64,000 nucleotides of DNA from Mesonia sp. K7 (GCF_003233725.1 NZ_QKQV01000013.1:1-64000), one strand, 5' to 3'. Numbered from the stretch's first letter, positions 8,092 to 16,889 are shown. Notes: a model not told the origin generated them from the sequence alone. A program made the numbers and translations.

Positions 8092-8475
8092 AGCTACATG
8101 CTCTAATAAAATCATTCTTAAAAACCCTGTCCACCAACACAAAAAAGAAATCGTGACAAGACCAAAATCCTATTTGAAATGACCAAAATGGATTGCCCTT
8201 CGGAAGAAAACCTTATCCGGATGAAATTGGATGCGTGAATTTAGATTGAAAAAAGAGTGGTCTTTTTCTATTCAATGGTTTTCATTTTACGACCAATTTC
8301 CCCACCTCTATAGGTATTGGCTACAATCAGCACCATATACCTTCTAAAAACTCAAAAGTATTCCCTCAGGGAAAACCCTGAAATCGAATTTCCGTGATTG
8401 CCCCGAAACAAGCTTTTCTATAAGGGGCTAATTTTGTTCTCTAAACTTTAATAAAATACATAACACTTAGAGACG
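8092..8475. other. Intergenic region after the cassette array
   Basis: No coding sequence is supported. A TAATTTTG sequence (8429-8436) fits the flavobacterial -7 box TAnnTTTG and lies 40 bp before the next start, but no well-spaced TTG -33 element is obvious. A small palindrome, CCCTCAGGGAAAACCCTG, is near 8366. Confidence 0.4.
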
Positions 8476-8979
8476 ATGAATTTAAAACCGACATTTCTTG
8501 GCATTTTAATAAGTTTTGGGATTGCCTTTTCTGCCCAAGCACAAAAAGAGACCCATATTGGAGCAATGCTCGCTTACGGAAGCGAAATTGAAAACATCGG
8601 TATTGGGGTCAATGCCGAATTTCCAATGATGGAAAACCTGAGCATTTCCCCGTCCTTTATTTATTATTTCCCAAAAGAAGAATACGGCCTGAAAGTAAAC
8701 TGGTTTGAAGTAAACGCCAATGCCAATTATTATTTTGTCAACCAAGAAAACATGGGGGTTTATGCCCTCGGAGGCTTAAATTACAGTAGTGTAAAAGTGT
8801 CTTATGACGATGCTTGGCTGGGTAACTATTCTGCTTCAGACGGACGCTTTGGGCTAAATCTTGGAGGTGGGGTCAACTTCAAAATTGGTGGAAAAATCAC
8901 TCCTTTTGCCGAGCTTAAATATGTCATTATAGAAGAAGGGCAATTGGTGGCCGGTGCTGGAGTAAAATTCAGCCTATAA
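8476..8979 (+). CDS. Outer-membrane beta-barrel protein
   Basis: 167 residues. A signal peptide covers 1-22 (LISFGIAFSAQAQ). The mature part is a run of amphipathic strands with aromatic girdle residues (ENLSISPSFIYYFP, WFEVNANANYYFV, MGVYALGGLNYSS, FGLNLGGGVNFKIG, ITPFAELKYVIIE) and ends in a beta strand, GAGVKFSL. This fits the eight-stranded OMP_b-brl/OmpW-like group. It is the first gene of a group of envelope genes running to 12617 on the same strand. Confidence 0.8.
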   Translation: MNLKPTFLGILISFGIAFSAQAQKETHIGAMLAYGSEIENIGIGVNAEFPMMENLSISPSFIYYFPKEEYGLKVNWFEVNANANYYFVNQENMGVYALGGLNYSSVKVSYDDAWLGNYSASDGRFGLNLGGGVNFKIGGKITPFAELKYVIIEEGQLVAGAGVKFSL

Positions 8980-9024
8980 TCTTTTATCTGCAAAAATTTA
9001 ATATAAATCAAAAATCATAACAAA

Positions 9025-10272
9025 ATGAAATTACCTATTAAACCCATAACATTTTTAAGCCTGTTTTTTTTCAGCTTCATTTTTTTGACTGCTTGTAGTA
9101 CTGATGACGATAGTTTAGACGAACCTATTGAGGAAATACTACCTCCTATCGTCTTAGATTGCAGCTATTTTAGCGAAGACCGTGTATTGGAAAATGACCT
9201 AGAAAGACCTGTAGATTATATTGTTCCTTGCTGGGCCAACGTACAGGGAAGCTTGAAAATAGAACCCGGCGTAGTCATCGAATTTGAAAACCACGCAGGA
9301 CTACGTATAAACCTCGAAAGCAATATTTTTGAAATAAAAGGAACGGCAACCGACCCTGTTATATTAACAGGAACTTCTAAACAGAAAGGTTACTGGCGGG
9401 GGATTTTCTTAACGGAAGCATACAACCTCAATAATATCATAGAACATACCGTGATAGAATATGCCGGTTCGCAAGACCTCACAGGTTCTTCTCCTGTGTA
9501 CGAAGGTAGTTTGGCCATTAGAGGCGTTTCGAGCACAACCCCACAAGCCATAACCTTAAACCATGTAGAAATAAGCAATGGGGGTAGCCTTGGATTGGAT
9601 TTTCACAGAATCGAAAAAAATGCCACGGTAACAACTTCCCACCTCACCATTACAGGAAATGAAGGTGTACCCGTAAAAGTTTCGGCAGAGATGGCCCATG
9701 TGTTTGACAATACCTCTTCGTATAGTGGAAATGATTTAGATTTTTTCAATATTACAACGGATCATTATGAAATAGAAGACCAAACTGTTACCTGGCAAAA
9801 GTTAGACGTACCTTATTTGGTAGATGGTCGGGTACACGGTAAGAAAAACGGTCATTTAACCATTGAAGCGGGAGTAGAAATGCAGTTTAAAGCCGGAGCA
9901 TATTTACAATTTTCCCCTCTGATGCCCAGTGAAAGCACGAGTTTTAAAATTCAAGGAACAGCCTCAGAACCGGTACACTTAAAACCTTATAACGGTACGA
10001 ATTGGGGTGGAATATATTGGGGCTATACAAACGAAATGAGCAGTATTGACTATGCGATTATTGAAAAAGCTAAAGGCGATTTTCCAGTAGGAAATATTGA
10101 AAACACTGGAGCAATATATTTGTGGGCAAATCCTCACTTAACAGTTACCAATACCATATTTAAAGATTTACAGAATTGTGCTTTCTATGAAGGAACAGGT
10201 TATGATTTTGAAAACCTCTCCATAACCAATATTACATATGAAAACGTAGGTGGAGAATTTTGTACTCCCTAA
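9025..10272 (+). CDS. Surface lipoprotein with beta-helix-like repeats
   Basis: 415 residues. The lipoprotein signal ends LTAC, with S-TDDDS directly after the cysteine. An acidic patch there resembles the Bacteroidota lipoprotein export signal for the outer leaflet. The body has strand-turn repeats such as VQGSLKIEPGVVIEFENHAG, EIKGTATDPVILTGT, YWRGIFLTE and later copies (GHLTIEAGVEMQFKAGAYLQ, KIQGTASEPVHLKPY, NWGGIYWG). This gives two halves of a right-handed parallel beta-helix-like fold. It is likely a surface-exposed binding or carbohydrate-related protein; no catalytic residues can be assigned. Confidence 0.8.
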   Translation: MKLPIKPITFLSLFFFSFIFLTACSTDDDSLDEPIEEILPPIVLDCSYFSEDRVLENDLERPVDYIVPCWANVQGSLKIEPGVVIEFENHAGLRINLESNIFEIKGTATDPVILTGTSKQKGYWRGIFLTEAYNLNNIIEHTVIEYAGSQDLTGSSPVYEGSLAIRGVSSTTPQAITLNHVEISNGGSLGLDFHRIEKNATVTTSHLTITGNEGVPVKVSAEMAHVFDNTSSYSGNDLDFFNITTDHYEIEDQTVTWQKLDVPYLVDGRVHGKKNGHLTIEAGVEMQFKAGAYLQFSPLMPSESTSFKIQGTASEPVHLKPYNGTNWGGIYWGYTNEMSSIDYAIIEKAKGDFPVGNIENTGAIYLWANPHLTVTNTIFKDLQNCAFYEGTGYDFENLSITNITYENVGGEFCTP

Positions 10273-10287
10273 TCTTCCAATTTAAAG

Positions 10288-10333
10288 TAAACGGCAAGCT
10301 TGTTTTATGAGTTAGTCAGTGGCTTGCCGTTTA
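10288..10333 (+). terminator. Intrinsic terminator-like hairpin
   Basis: TAAACGGCAAGC and GCTTGCCGTTTA form a perfect 12-bp stem with a 22-base loop, followed by TTTTTTA. It lies 15 bp after the 9025-10272 gene. Confidence 0.6.
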
Positions 10334-10366
10334 TTTTTTAATCCCTTTTGATAAATTTTAAAAACC

Positions 10367-10945
10367 ATGCAGAATTTTAAACAAATACACATTTTTAGCC
10401 TATGGCTTTTAGCATCACTTGCGCTATTTTCTTGTAGTAAAGACGACGATGAAAATGAAACTCCTGGCACTACAGTAAACATTGAAGATGGCCGCATTGC
10501 CTTTGAGGTTTCAGGCTTTGAGAATACCTTTATGGAAGGTGATGTCGTTTATTACCTCAACAATCAGTACGATATTAAATACTTTCAAATAGCTGACAAT
10601 GAAGCCATCACTCATAATGATGCAATGTGGCACATCACTTTTGAGCAGAACTCTAACAATGAGATAGCCTTGCCGGAACCTGGGGAGTACCCCATTGTTC
10701 AAGGTTTGACAGATACCTATGACCAAACCTCCTTTAACGCGACCATCTCAGCATGGACGAATGTCATGACAGAAACGGGAACCACATTTGGAGGGAATAA
10801 CGGAGCGGTAACTGGTACACTTACCATAGTAAGCAATACAGACGAAATCGTAAAAGGCACTTTCAGTTTTGAAGCTTTTTCTTCTGAAGGTGAAAAAATA
10901 ACCGTAACCAACGGTCAATTTGCGGCACCAAAAAACACTTGGTAA
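10367..10945 (+). CDS. Lipoprotein of unknown function
   Basis: 192 residues. The lipobox LFSC is followed by SKDDDENE, again an outer-leaflet-type acidic signal. The rest is beta-rich (GRIAFEVSGFENTFMEGDVV, GTLTIVSNTDEIVKGTFSFE) and ends with a strand typical of small Bacteroidota immunoglobulin-like lipoproteins (FSFEAFSSEGEKITVTNGQF). No enzymatic motif. It is 94 bp downstream of the previous lipoprotein and 22 bp before the next start. Confidence 0.75.
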   Translation: MQNFKQIHIFSLWLLASLALFSCSKDDDENETPGTTVNIEDGRIAFEVSGFENTFMEGDVVYYLNNQYDIKYFQIADNEAITHNDAMWHITFEQNSNNEIALPEPGEYPIVQGLTDTYDQTSFNATISAWTNVMTETGTTFGGNNGAVTGTLTIVSNTDEIVKGTFSFEAFSSEGEKITVTNGQFAAPKNTW

Positions 10946-10967
10946 ATTTTATTTAAACCTAAAAAAA

Positions 10968-11399
10968 ATGAAAACAAACCTATTACATACCGTTCTACTG
11001 CTTATTACCTGCATTTGGTTAAGCAATCATAAGGTTTGTGCTCAACATATAGACAAAGAAGCCCTTATAGGTACTTGGGAAATAGAGGGCACGATGATGG
11101 GCGATAATGGAGAAGGTTGGGTCATGCCCCATCAACAATCTGCTCCCGATTGCGGAAAAGACCATAGTGTATTTTCTTCAGATGGAAACGCTAAAGAAGT
11201 AAAGTACACATCAACTTGTGAGCCTAAAGAGCAAATCCTTCAATGGGAATTAGAAGGCTCTAAATTGATCCTTTCAAAAGGAGAAAGAAGGATCACCTGG
11301 CATTTATTAAGTTTAGAGGACGGTCAACTAAAAGTTGGCATACAAATGCGACCAGATTCTGAACGGAAAATGTACGTAGCTTATAAAAAACAAAATTAA
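10968..11399 (+). CDS. Secreted lipocalin-like protein
   Basis: 143 residues from the ATG at 10968, after an A-rich leader. A further in-frame start at 10920 overlaps the previous gene and gives no clean signal peptide. Signal peptide 1-25 (VLLLITCIWLSNHKVCAQ). The motif ALIGTWEIEGTMMGD starts a lipocalin-like barrel with strands SDGNAKEVKYTS, ILQWELEGSKLILSKGERRI and LLSLEDGQLKVGIQ. Two cysteines (PDCGKD and STCEPK) could form a disulfide. Ligand unknown. Confidence 0.75.
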   Translation: MKTNLLHTVLLLITCIWLSNHKVCAQHIDKEALIGTWEIEGTMMGDNGEGWVMPHQQSAPDCGKDHSVFSSDGNAKEVKYTSTCEPKEQILQWELEGSKLILSKGERRITWHLLSLEDGQLKVGIQMRPDSERKMYVAYKKQN

Positions 11400-11422
11400 T
11401 ATTACCTAAAAACCTTATAACA

Positions 11423-11971
11423 ATGAGACATATACAATTATTCCTGTTTGCCCTATCCGTAATGAGTTTAGGTGTTTTTTCTGCTTGCTCAGACGATGAC
11501 ACCAACGGGTCAGGTGCTATGATCGACGAAAACGAACACACTTATAACATCGAGATAGCCGGAGGTGAAACCTTTTCAGGGAGTGTTCCCAAAAATACAG
11601 GCGGTTTGTACTATCCAGTTTCCTATATTGAATACAACGAAGAGGTAGGCAGTAAAATATTAACAGGCTTGCTGCAAGACGCTGGAAAATTTCAATTTGG
11701 GATAGGTTTGGCGCTGGATAATAATAACAACCCCAGCATTCAAGGTAGTGGACCAGGATTAACATTCGGTGAGTGGGGTGTTGAAGATAAATATCGACCG
11801 GTAGGTAATATTAATATGGACCTAGAAAATTATCAAGAGCACAGCATTTCTTTATATGGAGAAGAAGCTACTGTGGCATCATATACCTTAAGCTTTAGCG
11901 GAAAGTTTAAATTAGGAGCCGAAGGCGATGAGGTAAACGTAACCGGAAAAATAGGGGTTGCCGCTCCCTAA
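11423..11971 (+). CDS. Lipoprotein of unknown function
   Basis: 182 residues. The lipobox FSAC is followed by SDDDTNGSG, the acidic outer-leaflet-type signal. The mature part has ETFSGSVPKNTGG, a long beta-rich middle (KFQFGIGLALDNNNN) and a final strand (SYTLSFSGKFKLGAEGDEVNV). This resembles the general plan of the 10367 protein, which also ends in a strand about a property that is modified. Likely co-transcribed with its neighbours. Confidence 0.75.
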   Translation: MRHIQLFLFALSVMSLGVFSACSDDDTNGSGAMIDENEHTYNIEIAGGETFSGSVPKNTGGLYYPVSYIEYNEEVGSKILTGLLQDAGKFQFGIGLALDNNNNPSIQGSGPGLTFGEWGVEDKYRPVGNINMDLENYQEHSISLYGEEATVASYTLSFSGKFKLGAEGDEVNVTGKIGVAAP

Positions 11972-12005
11972 AGAAAAATTATATCACATATTAAAACTTA
12001 ATCAA

Positions 12006-12617
12006 GTGAAAAATAAAACAAACAGACCAGTAAAGACTTTAATTTGTACAGCATTAGCTATGATGGTAGCCCTAAGCATAAGTTGTTCGGCTGAAGATGG
12101 ACAAGACGCTATGGATGGTGCGACTGAACCACAAGGACCCGCGGGAGAAGATGGCCAACACGGACAAGACGGCAATGCCAATGTGGTTGCTTCCGATTGG
12201 TTTCAAGTACAGTATGACGAAATGAGTGGTGCCAATCCACCCACTTGGGGAGTGATGAGTTTTCAAAACGATGATATTCCGGAGGTAGATTTAGAGGAAT
12301 TTGTAGAGACTGGCGGCGCGCTCCTTGTCTATGCAAAATTGTATGAAGGGAGTGATGAAACTGATTACATGATTTTATCTACACCAACCACTTACGGAAA
12401 CTTAACTTTTATCAGCGGTTTTCGTAATACAGCAAATGGGGTAACCCTGGCAATTCAAATCGAAAGCGCTGATGTGGCTTCTCTTGAAAACATTCCTAAT
12501 TTAACTTTTAGGTATGTATTGGTTCCGGCAACTACCACACAAGCCTTCGGCCTTGATAGCGATAAGTTGCCCAAAACGTTTAACGAGGCTGTCACGCTTT
12601 ATGGATTGGACCGATAA
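12006..12617 (+). CDS. Lipoprotein with short collagen-like Gly-X-Y stretch
   Basis: 203 residues from the GTG at 12006. That start gives a full lipoprotein signal (TLICTALAMMVALSISC) with basic residues before it. An upstream ATG at 11958 overlaps the previous gene. After the cysteine come SAEDGQDAMDG and a short collagen-like run, QGPAGEDGQHGQDGNA (about 36-51), a motif common in flavobacterial surface lipoproteins. The rest is beta-rich with VYAKLYEGSDE and a C-terminal FRYVLVPATTTQAFG. Function unknown. Confidence 0.7.
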   Translation: MKNKTNRPVKTLICTALAMMVALSISCSAEDGQDAMDGATEPQGPAGEDGQHGQDGNANVVASDWFQVQYDEMSGANPPTWGVMSFQNDDIPEVDLEEFVETGGALLVYAKLYEGSDETDYMILSTPTTYGNLTFISGFRNTANGVTLAIQIESADVASLENIPNLTFRYVLVPATTTQAFGLDSDKLPKTFNEAVTLYGLDR

Positions 12618-12707
12618 ATAGCCTTTTGATTACCGAAAGATTATCAATTATAGATCAACTGTATCTGTTTAAAAAGAACTAACTTTATCATTCGTTATGA
12701 TCATAAA

Positions 12708-13337
12708 ATGAGTATGATGAAGATTTTGCTTGCAGACGACCACTTTTTGGTGTTAGAAGGATTGGAAGTTTTATTGTCCACTTTTGAATTTGTGGAAAAA
12801 ACATACAGCGTATTGAATTATATGGAGCTGAAAAATAGTTTAGGTAAAGAAAACTTTGATGTTTTATTGCTCGATATTCATTTTGGCAAACACGATGGCA
12901 GGGAAATAATTGGAGCATTAAAACAGAGAGCCCCTCAGATGAAAATTATTGCCCTAACCAGTCATTCTGATTCGGCAACCATTAAATCATCTGTAAACGC
13001 TGGTTTTGACGGATATCTATTAAAAATTGACAGTAGAGAAGCTATAGAAAAAGCACTTAAGGCTGTAACCCATGGCGAGCACTATTTTAGTCCTAAAACA
13101 CAGCAAACCTTTTTTGAAATGAACACCTCCAAAAACAATACCGCCTTAACGGAAAGGGAAAAACAGGTCCTGGAACTGATTGTAAAGGAAAAAACCACCA
13201 AAGAAATAGCCGAACAACTTTGTCTGGCAGAAAAAACAATAGAAACACACCGGGCAAATATTATGCTAAAACTAGATGTGAAAAACATTGCTGGAATGGT
13301 TAAAAAAGCTATTATGCAGGGTCTGGTTAGTGTTTAA
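12708..13337 (+). CDS. LuxR/NarL-family response regulator
   Basis: 209 residues. The receiver domain (4-120) has the acidic pair in LLADDH, the phospho-acceptor D56 in LLLDIHFGKHDG, T in IALTSHSD and K in YLLKID. The LuxR-type helix-turn-helix (about 140-205) is LTEREKQVLELIVKEKTTKE followed by AEKTIETHRANIMLKL. It is separated from the downstream histidine kinase by 14 bp, so the two form an operon. The partner kinase at 13352 is of the HisKA_3 type, which usually pairs with this class of regulator. The upstream lipoprotein group is a plausible target, by position only. Confidence 0.92.
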   Translation: MSMMKILLADDHFLVLEGLEVLLSTFEFVEKTYSVLNYMELKNSLGKENFDVLLLDIHFGKHDGREIIGALKQRAPQMKIIALTSHSDSATIKSSVNAGFDGYLLKIDSREAIEKALKAVTHGEHYFSPKTQQTFFEMNTSKNNTALTEREKQVLELIVKEKTTKEIAEQLCLAEKTIETHRANIMLKLDVKNIAGMVKKAIMQGLVSV

Positions 13338-13351
13338 AACAGAATTAAACC

Positions 13352-15223
13352 ATGAGGAGAATAGTGTTAATTTTTTCGTTTGTCTTTTCATTTACCTTTG
13401 TTCATTCGCAGAATCGGGTAGAGAATGTTTCTGTAGGGCCAGCGTTTTTAAACTTAATAGACGAATTAGATAGTTGTATCACTTCCGAAGGATTAAATTG
13501 TATTGAAATAGCCGATAAAATCATTGAAAAAGGAAAGCGGGAGCGTGTTGATTTTATGGATTATCTATACGCTAAAAAAGCTTATTACTTTTTGACTCGA
13601 AATGAGTGGGATTCTGTCATAACCTATGGGAGATTAGCCCTTGAAAATCCGCATCCGGTAGAAGAAGAACGATCAGATATATGGACTTATGGCCATTTAG
13701 TTAATGCTTATTATTATAAGGGAGATTTAGATACTGCTATAGATTGTTGTCTTAAAATGGCAAAGATACTCGAAGACGGAGGCGATCCAATAGAACTAGG
13801 GCGTGTATATTCAAACATTGCCATTTTATTAGCACAATCCAATAACACGGAAAAACAAATAGAGTATTTGCAGAAATCGTTTAAGTTGTTAGAGGAAAAT
13901 GAAGATAAGGGGTTTATTGCTACTGCTGCCAGTAACTTAGGACTTGCGTATTTACATAAAAAAGATACGATAAACACAAAAAAATGGTTAGAAACGTCTT
14001 TAGAGCTAGCAGAACTGTCAAATGATTTGGTAGCAAAAACACAATCAAATTACATTTTATCTACCATCGAAAAAGACTTAAATAAGTCTTTACAATATTC
14101 GGAACTATCCGTCAAATATGCTGACGAACTCAAAGACAAGACCAGTCAGTCTAACGCCTATTACATTCACGCAGATAATTTGTATAAACTCGGAAAATCA
14201 GATGAAGCTATATACTATGCCGAACGGGCCGTAAATCTTGCTCAGGAAATAGGTAATAAACCCTCTTTGCTCCAAGCTTACAAAACCGCAGCCGGAATTA
14301 ATTATGAGTTTGGTAAAAAAGTAAAAGCGGCAGATTATTTTAACTCTTATGTGATTTTGAATGATTCTATTTCTTCGGCAGAAAAAGCAAGGGAAATTAA
14401 CGAAATCAACACCAAATACGAAACCGAAAAGAAAGAGAAACAACTTGTCGAACAGGAATTGAAAATCCAGCAACAACGAGCCAACCTATTCTATGCCATT
14501 TTAGGGGGAGCATTATTTGTTGTTGTTTTTGGTGGAATCTTTATCTATACTCGAAAAGCACAAAAACTAAAACTAAAGCAATTACAACAAGAAAAAGAGA
14601 ACGCTATTTTAAACTCCTTTATTTTGGGTGAAGAACGGGAGCGAAAACGTATCTCACAAGAATTACACGATGGTGTTGCGGCAATGATTGGTGCAGCTAA
14701 AATGAGCCTTGAGTCCATCCCGCACCTAGCACAAGAAAAACAGCAGGAACAACTTTCAAAAGTGCGAAGAATTTTAGAAAACACCCACGCCGATGTGCGG
14801 TATATTGCTCACAACCTTCTCCCAACCGTACTGGAAAAAGAAGGCTTGATAAAAGCGACCTCCCATTTTGCATTTGAAATAAATGAAACCAAACTGGTCA
14901 ATATTTCCGTAACCGACAACAACAGTAATGCCCAAGAGCTTTCTCCTCAATTACAGCTGATGCTGTTTAGGGTCATTCAAGAGTTGGTCAATAATATCAT
15001 CAAACACTCACAGGCACAAAAAGCGGAAATTATATTTAGTAACAGCCCAAATGGTTTGCAAATTGAAATCTCAGACGACGGTATAGGTTATGATGACACC
15101 GAGGGTACAGGAAATCAAGGCTTATACAGTATTACCAAGCGATTAAAATCTATAGGGGGTAACTTTAAAATAACTAAAGGGAAGTCCGGTGGTACACAAG
15201 CCAAAGTAGTGGTTACGGTATAG
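13352..15223 (+). CDS. TPR-sensor histidine kinase (HisKA_3 type)
   Basis: 623 residues. Signal peptide 1-19 (VFSFTFVHSQ). Periplasmic TPR array about 40-340 (DIWTYGHLVNAYYYKGDLDT, AASNLGLAYLHKKD, AYYIHADNLYKLGKSDEAIY). A coiled coil (YETEKKEKQLVEQELKIQQQ) precedes a transmembrane segment at about 377-397 (FYAILGGALFVVVFGGIFIY). The dimerisation/phospho-acceptor domain has RKRISQELHDGVAAMIGAAK with H439. The HATPase_c domain (about 525-623) has the N box ELVNNIIKHSQA and G boxes ISDDGIGYD and NQGLYSI. It is predicted to phosphorylate the regulator encoded just upstream. Confidence 0.92.
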   Translation: MRRIVLIFSFVFSFTFVHSQNRVENVSVGPAFLNLIDELDSCITSEGLNCIEIADKIIEKGKRERVDFMDYLYAKKAYYFLTRNEWDSVITYGRLALENPHPVEEERSDIWTYGHLVNAYYYKGDLDTAIDCCLKMAKILEDGGDPIELGRVYSNIAILLAQSNNTEKQIEYLQKSFKLLEENEDKGFIATAASNLGLAYLHKKDTINTKKWLETSLELAELSNDLVAKTQSNYILSTIEKDLNKSLQYSELSVKYADELKDKTSQSNAYYIHADNLYKLGKSDEAIYYAERAVNLAQEIGNKPSLLQAYKTAAGINYEFGKKVKAADYFNSYVILNDSISSAEKAREINEINTKYETEKKEKQLVEQELKIQQQRANLFYAILGGALFVVVFGGIFIYTRKAQKLKLKQLQQEKENAILNSFILGEERERKRISQELHDGVAAMIGAAKMSLESIPHLAQEKQQEQLSKVRRILENTHADVRYIAHNLLPTVLEKEGLIKATSHFAFEINETKLVNISVTDNNSNAQELSPQLQLMLFRVIQELVNNIIKHSQAQKAEIIFSNSPNGLQIEISDDGIGYDDTEGTGNQGLYSITKRLKSIGGNFKITKGKSGGTQAKVVVTV

Positions 15224-15503
15224 AAGTAAATAGAAAACTTGGGTTGAAGCTAGCTTAGCTTCTATTACTAATGGTTTTCGTCTTAGCTTGCAATGGGCTT
15301 AAGCTTCTTTTTAAAATCATGAGATACGAAAAGGAAGTTAAGAAAACCCTGGAGGATCTATATTAAATACAGCAAATCGTTTTCTTATATATCAAAAGAG
15401 AGAAGTTAAAGAGATGTTTTTGTACACTATAAACATTCATGCGGCTTTGTGAGCGAAGAGGCATTATACACAACCCTACTTCAACAAAAAAGACGAAAAC
15501 TAT

Positions 15504-15989
15504 TTAATTTTCGTCTTCAGGTTTACGGAATTCGAAGAGGTGCTTTTCTAAAAATTTCCGCTGCCTTTCCACCATTTTTTGTCTGAGTTGATCAATGGCC
15601 ATAAAATCGTTTCCAAAATCACTTTCGAAAAAACGATCATTAAAAAAGCGCCTACTAAAGAGTGAATCTTGAGTGAAGCCTTCATACCCTTCATTTTCAT
15701 ATTCCGAAAAAAGCTTGAAGAAGGTAGATTTAAAATGTTGGATCAAACTATCGGTGTCTGTCGAAGATAGATCGTCGATCGTGTGGTGGGAAGACCAGGA
15801 ATAAATACTGTCATACCTTATTAAATTTCCGTTTTCATCAAATTCCTTATCCACTTTCCATGTTCCTTTAGGTTGTTTCATGACTTTTCCCTTAGTTTCT
15901 TTTATCTCCAATGGTTTTTCATTTTTTTGTCCGTTGCAGCTGATGCTCAACAAACCAACCATACCTAATAAAACATACTTTTTCATCAC
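15504..15989 (-). CDS. Lipoprotein of unknown function
   Basis: 161 residues. Lipobox LSISC at about residue 18, followed by NGQKNEKP. There is a WKVDKEFDENGNLIRYDSIYS motif (shared with other flavobacterial lipoproteins that describe a 'DENGN' turn). An acidic helical C-terminus follows, rich in Phe/Arg (FSRRFFNDRFFESDFGNDF, LRQKMVERQRKFLEKHLF). It is 8 bp downstream of the 86-residue gene on the same strand, so both are probably co-transcribed after Hsp20. The role is unknown; the Hsp20 context suggests stress. Confidence 0.7.
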   Translation of the reverse strand: MMKKYVLLGMVGLLSISCNGQKNEKPLEIKETKGKVMKQPKGTWKVDKEFDENGNLIRYDSIYSWSSHHTIDDLSSTDTDSLIQHFKSTFFKLFSEYENEGYEGFTQDSLFSRRFFNDRFFESDFGNDFMAIDQLRQKMVERQRKFLEKHLFEFRKPEDEN

Positions 15990-15997
15990 TTTGGTTT

Positions 15998-16258
15998 TTA
16001 AGTTAAACTTCTCTTGGATGTAGGCAAAAATGTGTTGAAGAGTCCACCTGCTTCTATGGTTTTTATCAATTTATGCTGATGGAATATGTCATGTTTTCGC
16101 TTACCTCTTTTATACCAAACACATTCCAGGTAAGCATCATTATCCACCATACCAAATAGGAAGTCTTTCTTTGGAACATATTTAAGCACTTGCATTTTGG
16201 GAGCACTAGGCTTTCCTTTAACTTTTACCCAATCTCCCGCTTTAAATTTTCTTGACAT
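15998..16258 (-). CDS. Small DUF2158-like protein
   Basis: 86 residues, basic. The N-terminus KFKAGDWVKVKGKPSAPKMQ and the later YLECVWYKRGKRKHDIFHQH fit the small SH3-like DUF2158 type (F/L-x-x-G-D-x-V-x-L-K-S-G-G-x-x-M, then CxW). In that family a beta-barrel domain is present but function is not established. It lies between hsp20 and a lipoprotein gene on the same strand. Confidence 0.65.
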   Translation of the reverse strand: MSRKFKAGDWVKVKGKPSAPKMQVLKYVPKKDFLFGMVDNDAYLECVWYKRGKRKHDIFHQHKLIKTIEAGGLFNTFLPTSKRSLT

Positions 16259-16294
16259 AACTATAGGGTTTTAAAGAATTCAACGAGATGAGTA

Positions 16295-16323
16295 AGAGAA
16301 TGCTGAAAACATCAGCATTCTCT
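16295..16323 (-). terminator. Hairpin between hsp20 and the DUF2158-like gene
   Basis: AGAGAATGCTGA and TCAGCATTCTCT form a perfect 12-bp stem with a five-base loop. It sits 30 bp after the hsp20 stop. On the minus strand no strong T-run follows, so it may be a processing or attenuating hairpin rather than a full terminator. Confidence 0.5.
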
Positions 16324-16354
16324 TTGCTTTTTACACTAACATGTAGAGAAGCAA

Positions 16355-16831
16355 TTATGAAATTTTAATGCTTCTGGCAGGTTTTTGTTTTGCTTCTTCT
16401 TTTTTTGGTAAAAGAAGGTTTAAGATACCATGATCATAACGGGCATTAATTTGATCATCATCTACACTTTCAGGCAGATTAAAGGTTCTTTTGAAAGAGG
16501 AATAACCAAATTCTCTACGAATATAATTTTCTTCTTTATGTTCAGTTTCTGCCTTGGCCTCTGTAGAAATAGAAAGGACTTGGTTGTCAAGGGTCACACA
16601 GAAGTCGGACTTCTTTAGACCTGGAACTGCCATTTCTACGATAAAGGCATCAGCTGTTTCTTTAATATTCACTTTAGGTAAGGTAATGCCCGTATTAAAG
16701 TTGGAGGCAAATACTGATGGTAAATCTCTGTTAAAGAGATCATCAAACCAATTAGACAATGATGGGAAGTTTTGATTTGAATTAGTGTTTACTAAACTTC
16801 CATTCTTAGGAACATTAACTAAATTGCTCAT
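16355..16831 (-). CDS. hsp20: Small heat-shock protein Hsp20 (alpha-crystallin family)
   Basis: 158 residues. The alpha-crystallin domain spans about 48-145: LPKVNIKETADAFIVEMAVP, GLKKSDFCVTLDNQVLSIS, and the typical RREFGYSSFKRTFNLPESVD with DDQINARYDHGILNLLLPKK. The C-terminal I-x-I anchor is SIKIS, used for oligomer formation. An ATP-independent holdase chaperone in the cytoplasm. The upstream leader carries two palindromes (16858-16889) that may take part in heat or stress control. Confidence 0.95.
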   Translation of the reverse strand: MSNLVNVPKNGSLVNTNSNQNFPSLSNWFDDLFNRDLPSVFASNFNTGITLPKVNIKETADAFIVEMAVPGLKKSDFCVTLDNQVLSISTEAKAETEHKEENYIRREFGYSSFKRTFNLPESVDDDQINARYDHGILNLLLPKKEEAKQKPARSIKIS

Positions 16832-16857
16832 AACAATAAAATTTTAAATTAAACATT

Positions 16858-16889
16858 ATTTCAAACTTGAAATCTTTCTCGATTTCGAG
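16858..16889 (-). promoter_or_regulatory. Two palindromes in the hsp20 leader
   Basis: ATTTCAA-AC-TTGAAAT (16858-16873) and CTCGA-TT-TCGAG (16878-16889) lie 27-58 bp before the hsp20 start. They could be an operator or an RNA hairpin pair. They do not match the CIRCE consensus. Role inferred only from position. Confidence 0.35.

Noticed and set aside
8429-8436. A confident promoter for the 8476 barrel gene
   Set aside because: The TAATTTTG box is good, but no TTG -33 element lies at the right distance, so it was only mentioned in the gap note.
16858-16889. CIRCE operator in front of hsp20
   Set aside because: The two palindromes do not match the TTAGCACTC-N9-GAGTGCTAA consensus.
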